A program made the position numbers and the translations under genes. Positions 7,518-13,400 of a DNA stretch of 13,640 bases are shown here, piece by piece. Position 1 is the stretch's first letter, and every line of letters begins with the position of its first letter. The stretch lies in the NCBI GenBank assembly GCA_029933635.1, contig JAOZNS010000052.1, positions 1 through 13,640 on the forward strand. Direction: 5' to 3'. Under the pieces are notes generated by a model. It was not told the DNA's origin, did no database searches, and saw nothing but the letters and a program-made list of their open reading frames with translations. Origin of the DNA: Candidatus Zixiibacteriota bacterium. Its GTDB lineage: Bacteria; Zixibacteria; MSB-5A5; SM1-73.

Positions 7518-8604
7518 AAGTTTTCCTCTGATTTGTCTCTGAAACAGCTACAGGCTCAACTTCAATTGGCTTTGTTTGCTCCTTAAAAGAAGGCAAGATC
7601 TCAGAGATCTGAACAGCCTCATCATGCTTTAAGTTTTTCCGGAAATCTTCTCTCCAGCACCATAGGGTCATGGGGATCAAAATCAGATAAAACCAGGTGA
7701 AAATTCTTATCTCATCCTGATAAGCAAAGCAAAACGCTATAAGATAGAAAATGGGAATCAACCAAAAGGCTTTTTGGAAAAACACCGGTTTGCTTTTGGA
7801 TCGCTTCAAAGACCAGAATATCCAGATCCCGGTCATAGGAACAACCAACCATGCCGGATTAAAGTATGGAGAAAAAACTTCAGTGCCGTGCAAAAAGCCC
7901 GGATACGAGCCGATGTCGGATATCCTCTGGATGTTTATGTTCATGGTTAAAATAGGGGCAAAGCGAGGTCTTGGTCCGAGAAGAAGCCTTATCCCCAAGA
8001 AGGTGACCCCATAGGTGAGGAGGCTCCACCTCCAACTTTTCTTTCTCTTTCGGTGGACTAAAAAGTTCAGCAACGGGAGGACGAATGCCGTCTCTCGCGT
8101 CAGGGTTCCCAGAAAAGTCCATACGTTGGTCTGCCTTTGATCACCTCTTTTAATGCTTTTGAATGCAAAAGCGAAGATGGCTAACTCGGCCCACTGATTT
8201 GCGTAGTCATAACGGAAGGTCAACGGCAGGCAGGCGCATAAAAGGATGGTGCCCAAAAGAGCCCAACTCTCCTCGAAGAATTCCCTTAAGAAGATAAAGA
8301 AAGCCCAGATAGCCCAGAACATAAGAAACATTTTCATCGGCTCATAAAGCCAGACGATCTCTTTTTCTCTATTCAGTTGAGGATAGAATAGACCAAGTGC
8401 CCCATATAAAGCAGGCACTAAGAGTCGATACTGGGTGGGGGCATGCGCCTCTCCACTGAGCACCCAATTCATCGACCCAAAACCATTATATCTGGTTCCG
8501 TAATTATCATAACACATATGGAGCTGGGCATAGTCTAAGACGAATACCAAGGCGGCGAACAATAAAAGCCATTTAATCCCAAGATATTTCCACCAGGGTT
8601 TCAT
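7498..8604 (-). CDS. polytopic membrane protein, probable GT-C-fold glycosyltransferase
   Basis: This 368-residue protein has about eight to ten hydrophobic segments, for example near residues 9-27, 60-75, 90-108, 115-130, 165-183, 195-210, 250-265 and 279-295. Features seen in GT-C-type membrane transferases include an acidic first loop after TM1 (LDYAQLHMCYDNYG), an arginine-bearing HAPTQYRLLVP segment, LGTLTRETAFVLPLL (residues 165-179) and DEIRIFTWFY in a late helix. I chose ATG at 8604 because AGGAAGG lies six bases upstream (8611-8617); the open frame extends to a TTG at 8676, which lacks a ribosome binding site. The soluble tail (about 320-368) is charged. It is not a standard pilus gene, yet it overlaps the secretin gene by 20 bases, so it is clearly part of the operon. 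Pilin glycosylation is a reasonable inference; the donor and acceptor are unknown. It could also be an unassigned membrane protein. Confidence 0.72.
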   Translation of the reverse strand: MKPWWKYLGIKWLLLFAALVFVLDYAQLHMCYDNYGTRYNGFGSMNWVLSGEAHAPTQYRLLVPALYGALGLFYPQLNREKEIVWLYEPMKMFLMFWAIWAFFIFLREFFEESWALLGTILLCACLPLTFRYDYANQWAELAIFAFAFKSIKRGDQRQTNVWTFLGTLTRETAFVLPLLNFLVHRKRKKSWRWSLLTYGVTFLGIRLLLGPRPRFAPILTMNINIQRISDIGSYPGFLHGTEVFSPYFNPAWLVVPMTGIWIFWSLKRSKSKPVFFQKAFWLIPIFYLIAFCFAYQDEIRIFTWFYLILIPMTLWCWREDFRKNLKHDEAVQISEILPSFKEQTKPIEVEPVAVSETNQRKTYEKLHL

Positions 8605-8610
8605 TCCCAA

Positions 8611-8617
8611 CCTTCCT
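8611..8617 (-). promoter_or_regulatory. ribosome binding site deciding the start of the GT-C-like gene
   Basis: AGGAAGG on the minus strand is followed after six bases by ATG at 8604. The upstream alternatives, ATG at 8643 and TTG at 8676, have no comparable site, so the 368-residue form is preferred. Confidence 0.6.
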
Positions 8618-8730
8618 GTCTTCACAGCTACCAACCGATTCATTCGGCAATAGTTACCCAAAGGACTTAACCACAACCAGGAAATGATAAATCTTCACAG
8701 GTTTTAATGCCCCAATCTGCGATACATCTG

Positions 8731-8752
8731 AAAAAGCCTTTGGAAGGCTTTT
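8731..8752 (-). terminator. terminator-like hairpin inside the operon
   Basis: A perfect nine-base stem, AAAAGCCTT / AAGGCTTTT, encloses a three-base loop. On the minus strand it ends in a run of five T. It begins ten bases after the stop codon of the PilP-like 3' gene and precedes the GT-C-like gene. The stem has only three G/C pairs, so termination would be partial. It may lower expression of the distal genes or act as an RNA end. The inverted repeat also ends in T on the plus strand, but no gene lies there to terminate. Confidence 0.5.
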
Positions 8753-8762
8753 GAGTTATGGA

Positions 8763-9110
8763 TCATCCTTCGATTATGATAGATGAGGGTCGGTCATAAA
8801 AGAAAACATAGGTTTTGCCGGCCCTTAGAAGGAGGACCCGATCCTTTTTGATCTGTTTTATCTTCCAACCATCGAATTGGTCATTTTCGTGCACCCAGAT
8901 TTTTTTATTCCCGGAGATGATCAGGGCGCTTTTCATCTCATCGGTGATCAGAATCGCCTTGACCACCACCCTTTCCTGCGGTTCGGCTTGAGCTTCTTCT
9001 CCCTCCGGCGAAACCGTCCCTGTCTTTTCTCTAGATATCCCAAGGCTTCCGCTTTCGGATAACGATCTCTCTATCTGTTTTATCTCCTCCCTTAACTTCT
9101 TTTCTTCCAA
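8763..9110 (-). CDS. C-terminal part of a PilP/MshK-like periplasmic protein, separated from its N-terminal part by an in-frame TAA
   Basis: The frame is open back to a TAA at 9156-9158, which is also the stop of the upstream gene; 130 codons lie between the two stops. The first standard start is a TTG at 9110 without a ribosome binding site, yet the 15 codons before it already look coding (NLTQKEREYLKAT) and continue into a coiled coil (EEKKLREEIKQIERSL). The C-terminal half reads VVVKAILITDEMKSALIISG, then a GWKIKQIKKDRVLLLRAGKT stretch, which fits the small beta-domain of PilP/MshK/GspC proteins. That domain in known systems binds the N-domains of the secretin. Options are a gene broken by a nonsense mutation, readthrough, an unusual CTG start at 9144-9146, or two separately translated polypeptides. 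Confidence 0.65.
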   Translation of the reverse strand: MEEKKLREEIKQIERSLSESGSLGISREKTGTVSPEGEEAQAEPQERVVVKAILITDEMKSALIISGNKKIWVHENDQFDGWKIKQIKKDRVLLLRAGKTYVFFYDRPSSIIIEG

Positions 9111-9155
9111 GGTGGCTTTCAGGTATTCTCTCTCTTTCTGAGTCAGGTTGCTTTT

Positions 9156-9428
9156 TTACTGCACCTCCGCCACCTGTCGATCCTCGGTCCGGAAAGGATC
9201 CTTCAGCGCCTCCATCGCTTGAAAGAGCGGGGACTTTTCTTGCACCTTCTTTTTAGCAGGCTCGGTGATCTTTTTTTTAGCTTTATGAGCGGTTCGAGGT
9301 CTCTCGGGCACCATATCGGCACCGCCGGAGCTCATAAACTTCAACATGAAGAACCCCACTACGATGATTCCTATTATCCCTCCCCCGATGAGAAGCTTTT
9401 TGGATTTTGAGCCTTTGACAAATTCCAT
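9156..9428 (-). CDS. small single-TM protein, N-terminal part of a PilP/MshK-like protein
   Basis: This 90-residue product has a basic start, one membrane segment (about residues 11-31, LLIGGGIIGIIVVGFFMLKF) and a Lys/Pro/Glu-rich periplasmic linker. It ends just after ALKDPFRTEDRQVAEVQ. The DPF motif is a hallmark of PilP, MshK and GspC proteins, where it normally precedes the beta-domain. Here the frame stops with TAA ten residues later, and the expected domain follows in the same frame (8763-9155). The start has a GGAAGG site and lies one base after the pilO-like stop. A GGAGGTG close to the 3' end could serve re-initiation, but no ATG follows at a normal distance. Confidence 0.82.
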   Translation of the reverse strand: MEFVKGSKSKKLLIGGGIIGIIVVGFFMLKFMSSGGADMVPERPRTAHKAKKKITEPAKKKVQEKSPLFQAMEALKDPFRTEDRQVAEVQ

Positions 9429-9429
9429 T

Positions 9430-9966
9430 TTAAGAACCTTCCAGGATAACGTAATATTTCAGCTGAACCCTCACATTTCCTGGCACAGCCACATCCGTGC
9501 CACCGATGGTGAAAGTCTCCACCACAAAGGGGAAATTCTTAAACTCATTTAACATCCTTATCATCTGTTCATAGGATGAGTAATCTTTTATGCCAATTTT
9601 GAGGGGCACCTCATTTACCTGAACCACATCTGGAAAATCTCTGCTTTTGCGCTCATTCTCCACCTTCACCTCAGCCTCCAGCCCCAGCCGTGACAGAAAG
9701 GATTGCAAAAATTTTTTCATCAGCACTTTGTTGGCAATCGGGTCCTGGGCTCGAGGTATTTGAACCAGCACCTTTCCCTTAGCCCTTCTTTCCTCCAGAG
9801 ATTTCTCCAGAGCTTTGAGATACTCCAGGCGCTGAGTGGATTTCTCCACGTTCTGCTTTTGGTCTCCGATCTTGGCGTTAAGTGATTTAATTCTTCTTAT
9901 CCCGAAGAAGCCGATCAACAAAATCAGAAAACCAAAACCGAGGATGATGATCTTCTCTTTGCCCAT
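9430..9966 (-). CDS. pilO: PilO/MshJ-like inner-membrane alignment protein
   Basis: This 178-residue protein has one N-terminal membrane segment (about residues 5-23), a coiled coil (about 25-65) and a compact alpha/beta domain (about 80-176) of the ferredoxin-like type found in PilO and GspM. IKDYSSYEQMIRMLNEFKNF followed by PFVVETFTI is the usual PilO pattern of a helix followed by a strand. PilO pairs with PilN and PilP in the periplasm and aligns the platform with the secretin. The position directly after pilMN and before the PilP-like gene supports this, and corresponds to MshJ. Only one base separates it from the genes on each side. Confidence 0.9.
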   Translation of the reverse strand: MGKEKIIILGFGFLILLIGFFGIRRIKSLNAKIGDQKQNVEKSTQRLEYLKALEKSLEERRAKGKVLVQIPRAQDPIANKVLMKKFLQSFLSRLGLEAEVKVENERKSRDFPDVVQVNEVPLKIGIKDYSSYEQMIRMLNEFKNFPFVVETFTIGGTDVAVPGNVRVQLKYYVILEGS

Positions 9967-9967
9967 C

Positions 9968-11335
9968 CTAAACGTCCAATTGATAGATTATCTTAAATGC
10001 CACTCGTTTGCCTTGAATTTCTCTTTCGACCAGTTTAACCCCCTTGAAAAGAGGAGATTTGACGAAATTGTTCTGCGTCTCCTCCACCTTCAAAAGCGAG
10101 TTGATCTCGTCCGATCCATCTGCTACTCCGGTGACCTCCCCTCGCCACATCTTTTTCATATTTTTCAAGGTCAGGCTTTTTAGAGCCACCCCCTGAGGGA
10201 CCACAGCGGCTATCTCAAGAAGTATCTCAGACCAAGGGGGCTGAGAGGTTTCTATATATTGAGAAACAAACTCCAAAGGCATCACCTTCAATCGATCCTC
10301 CTTCATCTTGATCTCCCCCTTTATGCCCCCATGAAAGACATTTAAATTTCTCAAATCTAAGGAGAACCTTGAGATGACCAAAGCGATGATCAGACCAACC
10401 CCCAAGGAGGCAGAAATAGCCAAGCTTAACGCCTTTTTTATCTTTTTTCTTTCTTGAACTGATAAGGGAACGAACCCAAAACCGAAACGGTTGGGTTCAA
10501 GCAGAGCCAGCCCCAAACATCCTGGATAAATTGAAGATGGATCCTCTATTCCCGGGAAAGCACCCTCCAGTTCCAGAGGAACGATCTCGGCTCCGGTCTT
10601 CTGACTTAGGTTCTGCTCAATTCCTGAGATGGTGGAACTTCCGGCAAACATCAACCGACCTATCCTCTCGTTTGGATAGATGTCGTTATAGAAAAGGATG
10701 GTTCGGTATATATCCTTCATAAGGGCGGAGCTCTCAGGATCCTCTTCTCCTTTAGCCGAAGGAAGCTCACGGGTCAGACGGATCTCTTGTTCCTTGAAGA
10801 TGGTGATCCGGCTGGCGGGATGATCAAGCTCAATAAAAGCCAGAGGTTGTTCTGAGAGAAGTTTCAGGTGGTCAAACAGTGCCTGCAGAGCCACGGGATA
10901 GGTGGTATATATCCTGGGTTTAATTCTACTGTTGGCAAACATCTGGTAGAGCGTCTCCAGACCGTCGCTTTTTATTCCCACACTCAAAATCTTTCGATTA
11001 ACCTTCTGTCCAGGACCAGGCACCTCACCTAAGTCTATGTATCTGAACTGATAACCATTTCCAAAGGACTTTATCACCTCTGCCTCCACAGCGGAGTTAA
11101 GTATCTTTTTTTTCATATCAGGGAGGATAAATATTTTATGAAAGGTGTTATCCATGGCTCCGGAAACTTTGATTTCCTCTATGTGACCAGGGGTATTTTT
11201 CAGATACTCAGTAAGGGAGGTGGGCGCCTCAGAGATCACCATCTCCCTTGATGCCATCACCTTGAATCTCTTCCTTTCTTTCTCCACCTCTGTTATCTTG
11301 ACTTTTTTGCCTGTAAAGTCTATGCACAGTATCAT
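9968..11335 (-). CDS. pilM: fused PilM-PilN (MshI/GspL-like) inner-membrane platform protein
   Basis: This 455-residue protein combines two functions usually encoded by two genes in type IVa pilus systems. Residues 1-285 form an actin-like PilM/GspL cytoplasmic part: it opens with MILCIDFTGKKVKITEVEKE and contains a second strand-turn block (LAFIELDHPASRITIF) and RLMFAGSSTISG. A single membrane segment (about 302-322) follows the PilN-like entry FGFVPLSVQERKKIKKA, where PilN proteins usually have an INLLP motif. The periplasmic part (about 325-455) carries the PilN pattern PPWSEILLEIAAVVPQGVAL and a terminal strand-rich domain. MshI and GspL share this fused layout. It should bind the ATPase on the cytoplasmic side and PilO on the periplasmic side. 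The ribosome binding site AAGGAT lies in the 15-base gap after the pseudopilin gene. Confidence 0.9.
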   Translation of the reverse strand: MILCIDFTGKKVKITEVEKERKRFKVMASREMVISEAPTSLTEYLKNTPGHIEEIKVSGAMDNTFHKIFILPDMKKKILNSAVEAEVIKSFGNGYQFRYIDLGEVPGPGQKVNRKILSVGIKSDGLETLYQMFANSRIKPRIYTTYPVALQALFDHLKLLSEQPLAFIELDHPASRITIFKEQEIRLTRELPSAKGEEDPESSALMKDIYRTILFYNDIYPNERIGRLMFAGSSTISGIEQNLSQKTGAEIVPLELEGAFPGIEDPSSIYPGCLGLALLEPNRFGFGFVPLSVQERKKIKKALSLAISASLGVGLIIALVISRFSLDLRNLNVFHGGIKGEIKMKEDRLKVMPLEFVSQYIETSQPPWSEILLEIAAVVPQGVALKSLTLKNMKKMWRGEVTGVADGSDEINSLLKVEETQNNFVKSPLFKGVKLVEREIQGKRVAFKIIYQLDV

Positions 11336-11350
11336 TTGTTTTTTATCCTT

Positions 11351-12223
11351 TTAAGGACAGATGTCATCCCCACCGCATCCTTCATCCGTCTTGTTGGGTC
11401 CAGCGGAGTAAAATCTATGATTTATCGAATCCCAAAGATATTCGGTTCCCCATGAATCCACCAGATGAGCGGGATTGTCGACAAGCCCGGCGTTGACCAA
11501 AGATTGCACTCCAGTTACCAAGTTCCAATTGGTCACTCCATCGCAGTTGCCCGAGAGGTCCTTTGGGGGACAATTTCCCACACCTCCATCCTCATCCACA
11601 AAACCATCCCCGTCATCATCATTTTCGGCTAATACGGCGGCGGCTTGGTTAAGGACTGCTGTCTCCTCCTCTATCTCTCTTTCCCAGGCGATTGAAGAGG
11701 CTAACTGGTTGGAAGAAAGATAAAGCAGGATGTCGTCAAACTCATCGGTTGTGCCGTCTTGGGTATAATCTCCATCGGTCAAATCGGCGTTGTTTTCGTC
11801 AAATTTCAAATTCACTCCACTGGATATCAAAACCATGGCGGTATTTCCTATGGATTCTCCATCCACCCTCAACTCAGAAAAAGGCGATCCGTCGTTGGTG
11901 GCAACATAGGCATAATATCTCCCCGTATAGATTTCATCCGTCTGCGCCTTTGGGGGGAGGTCCAGTTCATCGATGGGAACCAAGTAACCGGAATCTGAAG
12001 GGGGGAGAAATAGGTTCGTCCGGTAATATCCTAAAATCGCCTCCCTGATGTTCTCCATCTCCTTTTTGGTGTTTACCTCCCTTTCTCTTCTCCCCAAGGC
12101 GGCATAAAGACCCACCACTGAAACCGTGAGCATGCCGATTATGGCCATCGTTATGGCCAGTTCCAGAAGTGTGAATCCCTTACCGGGGTGCTTTTGAATT
12201 ATATTCCGATATGAAAAACTCAT
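11351..12223 (-). CDS. large prepilin-like protein (minor pilin or pseudopilin)
   Basis: This 290-residue protein has a class III prepilin signal: GKG then FTLLELAITMAIIGMLTV, with cleavage expected after Gly16 and Glu21 as the conserved +5 glutamate. The region WGTEYLWDSINHRFYSAGPN near the C-terminus is GspG-like; there it is followed by DEGCGGDDICP, in the place where GspG binds calcium. Two further acidic loops stand out: NADLTDGDYTQDGTTDEFDD (145-164) and NDDDGDGFVDEDGG (201-214). Four cysteines (218, 227, 283, 289) could form two disulfides. It is much longer than a major pilin and probably caps or primes the fibre. No good ribosome binding site precedes the ATG, and a TAG lies immediately upstream in frame, so low expression is likely. 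Confidence 0.9.
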   Translation of the reverse strand: MSFSYRNIIQKHPGKGFTLLELAITMAIIGMLTVSVVGLYAALGRREREVNTKKEMENIREAILGYYRTNLFLPPSDSGYLVPIDELDLPPKAQTDEIYTGRYYAYVATNDGSPFSELRVDGESIGNTAMVLISSGVNLKFDENNADLTDGDYTQDGTTDEFDDILLYLSSNQLASSIAWEREIEEETAVLNQAAAVLAENDDDGDGFVDEDGGVGNCPPKDLSGNCDGVTNWNLVTGVQSLVNAGLVDNPAHLVDSWGTEYLWDSINHRFYSAGPNKTDEGCGGDDICP

Positions 12224-12248
12224 CTAATTTGCTAAAAATGACGAGGGG

Positions 12249-12270
12249 GGACACTCATCCAAAAGCGTCC
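12249..12270 (-). promoter_or_regulatory. small stem-loop upstream of the second prepilin gene
   Basis: As RNA from the minus strand, GGACGC and GUGUCC pair over six bases (one G-U pair) around a ten-base loop. It ends about 25 bases before the start codon, which lacks a Shine-Dalgarno match, so it could affect initiation. Support is only the pairing. Confidence 0.25.
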
Positions 12271-12312
12271 GACCTACCTTTCCCCTGATTGGTTATATAA
12301 GAGATAAATCCA

Positions 12313-12364
12313 CTCCCTCCAGAGGTCCGGAGGGAGATATCGAGTGGTGGCGGTATCTCCCTCC
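12313..12364 (-). promoter_or_regulatory. two mutually exclusive hairpins between the prepilin genes
   Basis: On the transcript, GGAGGGAGATA (12364-12354) pairs perfectly with TATCTCCCTCC (12339-12329) around a 14-base loop. A second copy of GGAGGGAG (12320-12313) can pair with the same CTCCCTCC segment around an eight-base loop. Only one can form at a time. There is no following U run, so this is not a standard terminator. Its place, 20 bases after the main prepilin stop, suits an RNA-stabilising or processing element giving more pilin than downstream product. Confidence 0.65.
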
Positions 12365-12384
12365 GAACTTCTGGGTGTTGAAGC

Positions 12385-12900
12385 TTAGTCGATGAAGTAG
12401 TAAACGTTGGTCTTTCCGGTGCCGGAGTAATCTCCGTCCGTGGTGATGACGCCGGTGCTATCTACTCCATCATCCAGCTGTTTGTCTACGTTTAGGGCCA
12501 CATCCTTGGGAATGGAACACATAATGTAATTGCCGTTGCGGTGAGCAGTGGGTGTCGAAGCGGTGTCGGCACCGAAGTAGTATTTGCTCCCGAATGGGCT
12601 CCTTTTGGTCTCATAGGCTAACTCTTCGGACTCGATGTTGGCCCAAACTGCGGAGTCGGTATCGAAGTTCCCGTCACCATCTGCATCTCCCGGAAGCTGT
12701 AGGAATCTATCGAAGTAGGTGTAAACCGCGCCGTAAAGACCTTGGAGGTCGTTAACCTGCCTTTTGATCTTGGCGTTTTTGATCATCTGTGCGCCACCCA
12801 GAATAGCCCCGATCAAAAGACCGATGATCACCAGTCCGATAGCCAACTCCACTAAGGTAAATCCAGCCTGGTTTGAAAAGAGCTTGCGCATTGACCTCAT
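12385..12900 (-). CDS. prepilin, probably the main pilin of the system
   Basis: This 171-residue protein has a class III signal: NQAG then FTLVELAIGLVIIGLLIGAI, with cleavage after Gly13 and Glu18 at +5. The N-terminal hydrophobic helix continues to about residue 50. The globular part starts with LQLPGDADGDGNFDTDSAVW, whose DADGDGNFDTD (72-82) resembles a calcium-binding EF-hand-type loop, and ends in a Gly/Asp-rich region DKQLDDGVDSTG and VYYFID. Such short pilins with an LPGD entry are widespread in MSHA-like and candidate-phylum clusters. A GGGGGTG ribosome binding site precedes ATG at 12900; a second ATG at codon 4 would give nearly the same protein. It is the first gene of the operon, downstream of a sigma-54-type promoter and upstream of a stable hairpin, which supports high expression. 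Confidence 0.93.
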   Translation of the reverse strand: MRSMRKLFSNQAGFTLVELAIGLVIIGLLIGAILGGAQMIKNAKIKRQVNDLQGLYGAVYTYFDRFLQLPGDADGDGNFDTDSAVWANIESEELAYETKRSPFGSKYYFGADTASTPTAHRNGNYIMCSIPKDVALNVDKQLDDGVDSTGVITTDGDYSGTGKTNVYYFID

Positions 12901-13310
12901 TCCTGTTCACCCCCTTTCATTCTTTTTTGAGATTTATCGTTCTTTTGCTCCTGCTTTTTTTGGGTTAAACTCATTTGAAAAATACAAAGAATCCCTTCCT
13001 TGCTTCAGGAGCACAAACCGATTGACTTTAGATGGGAAACCTCATCCCCATCTTTCTCCAATGGCTTATTTTTCAGGTAGTTGGAATTTGGAAAGCAAGA
13101 TTTCCCCCCTTTTAGTTAGTATCGCTTGAATGCTTTGGGAAGTGCTTTCCGCGGGTAAGAAAATTATGACGTGAGTTCACCGCGGCCGTCCCCTCTACAC
13201 TTCCAGTGTTGAAAATTATCGGCTACCGTTTGCCGAACTTTAAAAAATCTTTCAGGTAAGCTGATTTCCCCCTCTATGTTGAATGTTTAAGTGCTTTGCC
13301 CTCATTGTTG
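12901..13310 (-). other. long untranslated leader upstream of the main prepilin
   Basis: About 410 bases separate the expected sigma-54 start site (near 13311) from the prepilin ATG. I see no convincing gene on either strand. It holds the duplicated unit described below, a GATGGG/CCCATC inverted repeat (13031-13036 and 13047-13052), an ACACT/AGTGT hairpin (13197-13209), two CCGCGG sites (13149-13154, 13180-13185) and a CGGC/GCCG dyad. I compared it by eye with c-di-GMP and fluoride riboswitch patterns and found no convincing match. Confidence 0.45.
13068..13297. repeat. diverged direct repeat, two copies
   Basis: Copy 1 (13247-13297) and copy 2 (13068-13148) share, in the same order on the plus strand, TTTCAGGTA, then GATTTCCCCC, then TTGAATG, then AAGTGCTTT. 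Copy 2 has insertions between these blocks, making it 81 instead of 51 bases. A partial third copy may lie at 13477-13490, where GCTGAATCTCCCCC resembles GCTGATTTCCCCC of copy 1. The order of the shared blocks makes chance unlikely. Confidence 0.6.
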
Positions 13311-13321
13311 AAGGTTCGTAC

Positions 13322-13336
13322 GCAATCTTTGTGCCA
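13322..13336 (-). promoter_or_regulatory. sigma-54 (RpoN) promoter, -24/-12 type
   Basis: The minus strand reads TGGCAC-AAAGA-TTGC, with GG and GC separated by exactly ten bases, matching the RpoN consensus TGGCACG-N4-TTGC at nine core bases or more. Transcription would start near 13311 and run toward the prepilin gene. Pilin genes of many proteobacteria use RpoN with a PilR-type activator. The only unusual feature is the long distance to the gene. Confidence 0.7.
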
Positions 13337-13383
13337 AACAGATCATAGCTTGCTGGTAAAAATACTAATTTCATAAAATATAA

Positions 13384-13400
13384 CTGACTACACCTGTCAG
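13384..13400. promoter_or_regulatory. dyad upstream of the sigma-54 promoter, possible activator site
   Basis: CTGAC-N7-GTCAG is a perfect five-base dyad centred about 80 bases upstream of the predicted start, a normal distance for a sigma-54 enhancer-binding protein. Further upstream are GGATT-CT-AATCC (13524-13535), TCCCTT/AAGGGA arms (13552-13576) and two AATGTCAG copies 24 bases apart (13604-13611, 13628-13635). None is identified with a known regulator. The rest of 13340-13640 shows no gene. Confidence 0.3.

Noticed and set aside
9152..9157. Homopolymer error explaining the TAA in the PilP-like gene
   Set aside because: The six-base A run on the coding strand includes the last two bases of the stop codon, but both sides of the TAA are in the same frame. 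Adding or removing one A would break that frame, so a substitution or real stop fits better.
12985..13060. Possible fluoride riboswitch (GGGGATGAGGTTTCCC on the minus strand)
   Set aside because: The second conserved half (CTGATG and a strand pairing to the GAGG segment) is absent, and the gene context does not fit.
13094..13109. Second sigma-54-like site (GG-N10-GC in a G-run followed by TTGCT)
   Set aside because: Only GG and TTGCT match; the CAC part is absent and the G-run makes spacing matches easy. The site at 13322-13336 is much better.
12764..13129. 121-codon plus-strand frame over the prepilin start and leader
   Set aside because: It begins antisense to the prepilin signal region and has the composition of a shadow frame.
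13160..13260. Possible c-di-GMP riboswitch (GGCAAACGGTAGCCGA on the minus strand)
   Set aside because: It contains GGCAAAC but lacks the GACGCAAAGCC block and the tetraloop-receptor arrangement of GEMM RNAs.
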